DNA of 64,000 nt from assembly GCA_019722365.1 (NCBI GenBank), contig JADFUC010001316.1:62001-126000 (forward strand), written 5' to 3'. The stretch is from Lithospermum erythrorhizon (taxonomy: Eukaryota; Streptophyta; Magnoliopsida; Boraginales; Boraginaceae). The position numbers and the translations under genes were made by a program. The stretch's first letter is position 1, and every line of letters starts with the position of its first letter. The notes beneath the pieces are model-generated. The model was given only the letters and a program-made list of their open reading frames with translations, was not told the DNA's origin and searched no databases. Shown one piece after another: positions 57,100 through 64,000 of the stretch.

Positions 57100-59640
57100 T
57101 TAGTCCAAATGTCGTAAGATAGTAGTTAAAGACAGATGGCTAAACAGATGCCATATAAAACATAAACATAAAGCCATTAAGGCTAACACCACCAGATATC
57201 CAAAAACACATGGCAAAAGAAAATACACCACCATAGGTTCTCCATCCGGACATCTCCCCCTATTTGTCCCAAAACATAAACCAAAGTAATCAAGAATACA
57301 CCGCCATCGGCACATGGACAAAAACTAAGACGTGCCTGCGCAGCCGCCAGACCCTCTATCCGATCATTTTCCACTTGAGTCTCGCAAACGCAGCCTCCAA
57401 CATGCATTTTCTAGCCAAGCTAGACCGGACAACTTCATCCAAATATCCGATCTCATCCCCAGGAGTTAGAAGTCCCATCACATTCACTACTGCTTCTCCT
57501 TCTATCAAGTAACTACATTAAACGGCATCACCAATACGATGCCTTCCATCACTTAGGACTGACGGTAATAACTCTAGAAGATGGCCCCCAAGTATCGCCT
57601 CTGCCATCGTGGATATCTTCGCTCTCCGTGAGGACGCTACAAATCAATGCCAGATAGCTACGAAATTTCGTAACGTGCTAAAGTGGATCAAGTGCGACAA
57701 GCCGGGATGCTTGATCAAATAAACCAGCTCTAAATCAAATGAGGCCCAGTTGCCTATCATGTATAAGACCCACCCCAAGATTCGTATTAATACTCAAATA
57801 GCTATGGATAGTGGGACCAATTAGCTACACCAACCTCAGCATAACATACTGACGCCTTAGTCTGGGATGAGGAAGTCCTTGGCTGGCCAGCTTAGGTCGA
57901 TGGACTCGCCTCGCTAACACTTTGACAATATCATTAGGGGCTTTAAGGTCAGAACCCCGCATTTCACCCCATTTGATCTCCCAAAGTAATCATTTATCGT
58001 CTAGTGAGAGAAATCAAAGGTGTACCTCGAAAGCTACCTTACGCGATTGAACTGAAGAATGCCAACGATGTCCTCGGGTCATGTTCTACCTTTTCGAATT
58101 CCCTCGGACTTCTGACAATACGCTGGCCGTAGCTCAACCTTGGCATAACACCCGCCTCTTCCTGCACGCTCATAATGTTGCCCTTCGAGTGACCTTGACA
58201 ACATCTTCAAGAAGAATGCTGGCCTATTCGCCAAACCTCCACCGGCCAAGCTGCCTTTTCGAGTTCGTTGATACATTTATAAATGGTACTTAAATAATAT
58301 TTTTGGAATCCTTCATTCCCTAACTTTGTCCGGGTTTTCATTAATCCCTCACTCTTCTCTTTATCGCAACAATATTTTCGAATCCTTCGATTCCCTAACT
58401 TGTCCGGGTTTTCATTAATCTTCGTGATTCCTTTAGCCTTCCTCCGCTTCTCCATTACAAAGAACATCCGCTTCTTCAGTCTCGAGCCTCCTCATCAACA
58501 TTATCACTTTATGGCTCATTTTCTCGGGCAACCATTCCTCACCGACATCCGTCGGGGAACGATGGTCTCACTCTAGCACATCATCTCTCTCACATTTCCG
58601 CATCGCCAGCCTCCCGAGCGTACTCTTCTAGCCTCCTTCTTTCTTTCAAATTCCCTTCCTAGTTTTTCTTTGGCAAATTTTCTCCTCCACTAACTTCTTC
58701 TTAGGTACGAGATTCAATCGCATCAACACTTTCTTATGCTTCTTCTTCGATTTCAGAATTACTTCATTATCAAATATCATCCATGTATGCCATCAACACC
58801 TTTAACCAACATATGGTCTCTCCGTATTTTAAAGGAAGCCTCACCTCCTGCGGTTAGTACTACTCCTGGTATGTTTGTATCCATATCCTTAGTACTGCTT
58901 GTCACCTACAATCGGCTCTTAACATACATCTCCCCCTAAAGGTAGAATAATTCAATCCATCCAGAGTGTCCTTGACACTAGGATCTACATTTGCACCCAC
59001 GCCCTCAATACTTGGTCCTTCAACATTTTTAATCAATACATCCTCAACATATGACTCTCTCACATCAACATCAAGACTACCACTACATCTACCTTGACAG
59101 TTTTTCAAGAATAAAGAGTAGGTTCGCCATCTACTCATTACTGTAATCAATTTTGATGGCTGATGTATTTGCTCCGACATTTGTAGTTTTTATCATCTCA
59201 ACACACCTAAGAGTCAATATTTCTTTAAAAAATCGAGAATCTCCTCTCCATTAACGCTCTCTTCAACTTTAATTTAATCATGGACTTCTCCTCACCAATA
59301 TCATCATCTTTCATATTATCTTATACTCTGGCCTGTGGTTATCGAAGTTCTTTAACGTCAGATAATCCACCCAAGCGTAAATAATTATTGCGGAATTGGC
59401 AGGGTTACCTATCAGGAATCATGAACCACATGAACATGGGGGAATACTTCTATCAAAGATGTGATCAATACGTGTTCGCCCTCCATCAAGGTCGAAGATC
59501 AGGATTTTCGACCTTCGACCTTCGCCTCCGGCCTCTTTGTTTATTGCTGTGGGGCTCCACCACCACACGTGTCATCACTTGTTCCTACACCTTTCTTTTC
59601 CCTTTGTTGCTTTTCTCGATGTGTTAAGACCTCTTCGATT
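57100..59640 (-). pseudogene. Env-like region of Sirevirus-like element, fragmented
   Basis: Minus-strand pieces read VNDYFGRSNGVKCGVLTLKP (about 57930-58000), SWPAKDFL (about 57880) and VANWSHY (about 57810). Their order resembles the plant retroelement domain called 'putative plant transposon protein', found in the ORF after pol in Sireviruses and Athila elements. An acidic low-complexity stretch (GPSIEGVGANVDPSVKDTLD, about 58950-59010) precedes it on the same genomic side, as in those ORFs. The last part (57100-57400) is hydrophobic. Function of such ORFs is unproven; the name env-like is by position. Frames are broken throughout. Confidence 0.5.
58296..58420 (-). repeat. 75-bp period tandem duplication in env-like region
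   Basis: AATATTTTTGGAATCCTTCA (58296) and AATATTTTCGAATCCTTCGA (58371) each continue through CCCTAACTTTGTCCGGGTTT-like sequence to TTCATTAATC. On the coding strand this would repeat a charged NP-D-K-LGN-R type segment. Confidence 0.65.
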
Positions 59641-60064
59641 TTTTTTCCATTTTTAGTTTTGGAATTCTTGTTTGATTTTGAGAGAATAAGTCATGGGTTA
59701 AGTAATTTCGGTGGCGCAACCTGCTTGTTTTATTAGTCAGGAAGATTGGTGAAGGAATTGAAATATATTTGAAGAGAGTTGATGGCGGTTTTGGTATTGT
59801 TTGGAAACGATATATGGAAAGTCTTCAAAAAGGAACGCCATTAAGACAAAAATCTCACCACAATTACCTTTTAACCCAATCATTAACGCTTCCTTTGAGT
59901 TTTCCCACCAAAATAAATTCACTAAAAATTTGAGCTCTAGTCATCGTACCTCAACAGCTATAACAATAGACCTTGTATCCGATGTTCGAGAACAGCTTGT
60001 TCTTCATCCTCCAAATAACACGTGGTATCTACCTCATACCCCTAATGCTACAATACACTTTTGA

Positions 60065-60254
60065 TTGTTATTTGTCAATAAATACATAACTCTGCAGTAA
60101 GATCTCAAGAATTTAATTTAGCAAAGATCCAAAGCTTTGTAAAATATCCGCCAATTGCTTATCTCAGACTCACATGTTCCAAGATAATCACTTTATCTTC
60201 AAATCCGCCTCCCCGATGAAGCGTTGATATTCGACATCAATACATTTGTTCGGT
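60065..60254 (-). pseudogene. RNase H tail of Sirevirus-like element
   Basis: The minus strand reads PNKCIDVEYQRFI, then KQLADIL, corresponding to the RTKHIDVRYHFI and [KN]QLADIFTK blocks at the end of copia RNase H. It breaks off exactly where the next LTR starts (60255), so the rest of pol is expected beyond the inserted element. Confidence 0.6.
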
Positions 60255-61204
60255 TGTTGGAAAATTACTCAACTTTTTCATAATAAATAATAAACAAATG
60301 CAACCAAGATCAAATAAATGTATAATAAACGACCACGGTAACATATACACAATATAATTCATGCACACGATGAATATGAGTACTTACAAAACGCTAAATG
60401 GAAATGATGAAATTTCAATCTCCCGAATCCTCCGCTGGAACTCTCAAAGACCTCAAGTGAAACGCCTCCGCTTAGTCCATACCAAGAGCGGTTGAATCAC
60501 CCGATTGGACTTGCTAGAATCTACGAGCAATTGAACAAGAATTTTAGTAAAAACTTTGACTAAAAACCCAAGGGAGTAGAGGGGAGGGCAAATTAATGCT
60601 TTTTGTAGAAGGATAAAATGAAATTGCTTAGGTTTTTCATTTCATCTTTGCTTATATAGTCCCTTTGGTTTCTGGGCTTCTAATAGCTTCAATTATTTGA
60701 TAAATAGTTAACTCGCGTTTCATTAATCCAACTTATTACTAAATGAGGCACCCAATGCTACTAATAAGCTTCGTTAAACCATCAATTATAATTTAATTGA
60801 TTCGGCCTAACTCAATTTGTGCTTTACATTATCAATGTGAAAAGTCTTGATTGGGTATCTCGCTGATTTCAATCAACTCCCAATTTTAATAATCTCATTT
60901 AATTCCATACACGGAATATAACTTAATGTCATTGTATGCTGACCTTCTGGCTTAGATAATATTGTTTTAATAATAATATAATTGACCATTATGATTATTA
61001 TATCGGCAGAAATGGATCTAGCAACTGCATATAACCCCCTCGATATTATCGTGAGTTCCATTTTAGTAATTAATAATTACTATTTATTGAACACTTAGCT
61101 CGAGTAACTTCATTTAACTAAAACTAGTAAATGAATTGTGCCATAACAATTGTCGTGAATCTTATTACGCGATCATAGAAATCAAAATGCCTCGATTTCC
61201 AACA
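60255..61204 (-). repeat. 3' LTR of copia family C element
   Basis: On the minus strand it begins TGTTGGAAATCGAGGCATTT and ends GAGTAATTTTCCAACA (950 bp). It shares GCTAGATCC, ATAATGGTCAATTATATTAT, TTCAACCGCT and GCATTTGTTTATTA with the plus-strand solo LTR at 39111-40028. Confidence 0.75.
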
Positions 61205-61218
61205 CTCCCACTTGCCTC
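61205..61218 (-). other. Polypurine tract of copia family C element
   Basis: GAGGCAAGTGGGAG on the minus strand directly before the LTR; similar to AACAAGTGGGAT beside the family C LTR at 4202. Confidence 0.65.
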
Positions 61219-62499
61219 GACGATTAATTTCATAATTCCTTTATCACTTCGGATATCTAGTCATAGGCCAACCATGTTTAAACAACCACTTACTTTCTTT
61301 ACTCTCGAGCTGAATCGACCGTACTATGGCGGCTCCCATAAACCAATCACTCCCCAACACTCAATGAGAGGCCTCGAGACTGCTCTACCTCAGATACGGT
61401 TGATGGATAAATCCCTTATAATATATCAACACCTACTGCTATACTTACTGTGTCACCCAACATATGCCGTTATAATCCCCGCTTAAGGCAGACGTTTGAC
61501 ATAGTCAAAGCACACAACTCATATAACATAAGTAGTTATATACGTAGGTCTAAGAATTGTTAAACTAACAGTTCTAAGAAAACATCATAGGACATAGATA
61601 TACATATCTTCTATGATTTTGCAGCGGTCAATCCAGCTCCTCAGTTATGCAAATTGATAGCCCATAAGATTGATCAAGCTTGCAAGCTCCTACGATCCAA
61701 GGGAGTTGATCATCAATCACTATGTCGGGTCATCAAACGCCAAAGATCCTGACTGTGCTAATGGCTACCTATATTTCTAGACCTCGAGAGGCTCTCTCTT
61801 GTCAACACTTCCGTTGTCCTCTAGAAATTATATGGTAGCCTGTGTGACTTCATTTCACCGACGGAAAACAATGTGTTATACGTAAACTAAGACATATAAA
61901 CATATAGATATAGTGAAAACAAATTGATATATAAGCAGTCGTAATATTCAATTACTTGTTCACATAACAGCATGTATATGCCAAATTTCTCCCATCAATC
62001 CAACACCACCGTGATATTTGTCTAGACCACTGCTCACCGTGATATTCAATATGTTTTACCTCGAGGCATTGGTTTAGTAAAAGGATAGGGTACCTCTTTA
62101 GCCTGAGTCTGCTTATTAGCAATTGAATGCTAGTTATTGTTATTCAAATTATGAATTTTCATATTTGTCAAATCTATAATTTGATTACCCCATTTCTGGG
62201 TACAATACCAGCATGGAATTACTTCGACTGGCATATATTTTCTTCACTTCTTTGGCATTTTACTGATATGTGTGTGCGCTTATGGATAGTTATGTATGTG
62301 ATAGGGGGAAATAGGAGGTTTTTAAAGCCATGTGTTCTGCTTTTACGTGTCTTTACTGGCTTTATGCCATTTTTTTTTCTGTTATTAGCATATCATTTCA
62401 AGTAGCCTATGTTTTTGAATCATTCCAAGACACTGCCTACCTCATAGTTTTCATAGTTATGAAATGCAAAGAATGGCTAAGATTTATCTGAATGGACTC

Positions 62500-62930
62500 A
62501 AGCACAGTCACCGGTGATCTAGTTTCATTATAATTCATGTCATGAACTTGTTCAAAACCTTTCGCCATTTAGTCTAGCTTTGTAAAATACGGACGCCCGG
62601 CCTTGGTCAATAAGTAAGCTTTTTCTTTAAGTACCCATTTACCCCTCAACGGAGTCAATCCCATCGATAAATCTGCAATGGCGGTCAAACCTTGTTTCGA
62701 CATCGAATCCATCTCGACTTCATGGCTATCAACCATTTATCAAGATCTTTGTTACTCATTGCCTCATAAGAGGTGTGTGGGCCTGCCATTTTCAAAAATG
62801 ATTTGTCATACCAACGTCCGGGTTCTTCTTGACGATCTCCGCTTATCCCTAAGGGTCGGGTTTCTCTTCCACACCCCCGCGGAATCAAGAACTGGGTCTC
62901 CACGCAAAGTTTAAGATTCTGGGCTATCAC
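62500..62930 (-). pseudogene. N-terminal reverse transcriptase fragment of copia element
   Basis: Contains PHTSYEAMSNKDLDKWLIAM followed by KS, the 'P-x-T-[YF]-x-EA-x-x-x-x-D-x-x-KW-x-x-AMK' start of copia RT. The catalytic YVDDM block is not present downstream in readable form. Confidence 0.65.
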
Positions 62931-63119
62931 AAGCGCTGGTTACCGGCCTCTACACCAGTGTATTGACAATCGTTTCATCATCTTGAGTCTCCTCAAGATG
63001 AACACCTTTACTCCTAGCTCCTTCCGACAAATATTCCTTTCTAAGAAATATTCCTCGATCTTGCACCCAGTGCATTTTATTCTCGTGTTTCGTAGAAGTA
63101 GTCTATCTTTTCTGAATTA

Positions 63120-63990
63120 AAGTACCATTTATCGATTTAGGCACTAGCTGGGCCCATCTTTTTCTCAACTTCTTGAACACAAGCTTCATAGCCCCAAATC
63201 CTGAGAAAATCTAATTTGGTAAATTTTCCATAACTCAATTCATGAGGTATTTCATATGTTGATATAGTTGGACATTTTATTAAGTGTGATTGATGCACTT
63301 TGTAGTGTATATCCAGAAATTAAGCATGATAGATAGGCTCATCATATGTCAAACCATGTCAATCAAGGTTCGATTCTTTTAGACGCTACTGCATGCTCCT
63401 CAGGAGCGAAGTCAGGAAACAATACCACACTCTTTGATGGAGTATTTGAACTCTTTGACTTAAATATTCTCCTCCTCTATAAGGCCGAAGAATCTTTATA
63501 GTCTTGTTCAATTGATCTTTACTTCATCATGAAGTTCCTTGAAGGATTCACGCTTGTGTTTCCATCGATACATAACCACATTTACCGTGAAGTCATCAAG
63601 AATCGTAATGAAGTAATCAGAACTTATCTGCGGCAAATGTGTTCTACTGCCCACACATACATTGGCTTATATGATCCCCTAACAAATATTTGCCTTCATT
63701 GTATCCAATGAAGTGGCGGTTTCGCTCATTCCGTCTGCAGGCAAGATTTATACTTATATCAGAGATCCATAATCGAAAACCTTCAAGTATTCCAATCAAG
63801 TGAAGTTCCTTGATAATGGTACTGCTTATATGACCTATTCAAGTAATACTCATTGATATATGTGCCTTTAAGACGTTAGGGATCAGGCCTTTTATCAATG
63901 TTACGTTTCCTTTCGATTGACGCTGCCTGTAGAGTTCTGACATCTTGGAGAAAATGTATTATTTTATATCACACATTTTATGTAGATCCT
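63120..63990 (-). pseudogene. Integrase C-terminal part of copia element
   Basis: By eye the minus strand reads STYEIPHELSYGKFTKLDFL and RIWGYEACVQEVEKKMG (about 63170-63290). This corresponds to the TPYELW-x-G-[KR]-KP-x-x-x-x-L-[RK]-[VI]-WGC-x-A stretch of copia integrase. Upstream parts towards 64000 are fragmentary. Confidence 0.62.
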
Positions 63991-64000
63991 AAATGCACGG

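Larger units (their letters stand above)
60255..64000 (-). mobile_element. Copia element (family C), truncated by window edge
   Basis: Minus-strand copia element inserted in the RNase H of the Sirevirus-like element. 3' LTR 60255-61204, polypurine tract, long non-coding 3' region (61219-61870), RT fragment (62500-62930) and integrase end (63120-63990). The other LTR lies beyond 64000. The RT/RNase H part is shorter than expected, so 61870-62500 has lost or replaced sequence; a hydrophobic plus-strand frame at 62127-62405 falls there. Confidence 0.65.

Noticed and set aside
59388..59736. Plus-strand frames of 79 and 91 residues
   Set aside because: They are antisense to the start of the env-like region, with no recognisable product.
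62127..62405. 92-residue hydrophobic plus-strand frame
   Set aside because: No family or start context recognised, and it lies in a degraded part of a copia element.
1..64000. CRISPR arrays, bacterial operons, rRNA or intact tRNA genes
   Set aside because: No regularly spaced repeats with unique spacers, ribosome binding sites, rRNA cores or complete cloverleafs were seen.

Overview
The window reads as nuclear DNA of a flowering plant, most likely a eudicot. The evidence is a spliced plant-type 2-oxoglutarate dioxygenase gene, Stowaway-type MITEs with TA target duplications, and dense Ty1/copia and Ty3/gypsy retroelements, including Tat-lineage and Sirevirus-like ones. Nothing bacterial, organellar or CRISPR-like was seen. 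All similarities were judged by eye; no alignment or database search was run.

Only two cellular genes can be supported. The first (8219-11546, minus) is a four-exon Fe(II)/2-oxoglutarate-dependent dioxygenase of the SRG1 / codeine O-demethylase-like group. It joins to an intact 359-residue protein with every catalytic residue present. The second (47421-50937, plus) is a small split gene for a lysine-rich protein of about 121 residues that I do not recognise. Its last three exons join cleanly; its first exon is a proposal.

Most of the rest is transposons in several nested layers. 1-7500: Helitron-like 3' end, LTR-element relics, hAT-like relic, Tat/Ogre-type LTR. 8.2-14.5 kb: the dioxygenase gene, with a MITE and other repeats in its introns, then Helitron and MITE relics. 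14544-25390: a complete but decayed Tat-lineage Ty3/gypsy element on the minus strand with 5-bp target duplications, two RNase H domains and a plus-strand antisense ORF. 27003-32608: a Ty1/copia element on the minus strand whose right LTR is split by an 848-bp insertion. 34014-41049: a pol-less Tat-type element on the plus strand whose right LTR holds a 918-bp copia solo LTR. 41603-42035: a Mutator-like foldback element. 43.5-46.2 kb: 3' half of a copia element. 47.4-51 kb: the second gene. 53.2-54.3 kb: Stowaway MITEs, one nested inside another. 55.9-60.25 kb: Helitron 3' end and the 3' part of a Sirevirus-like element (LTR, env-like region, RNase H tail). That Sirevirus is interrupted at 60255 by another copia element that runs off the right edge.

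The two genes are not functionally linked. The window is best read as a gene-poor, repeat-rich interval in which repeated insertion can be put in relative order. Retroelement reading frames are heavily broken while both gene models are clean. Differences between paired LTRs cluster around CG-containing stretches, so either old methylated decay or base-calling error in methylated DNA should be considered.
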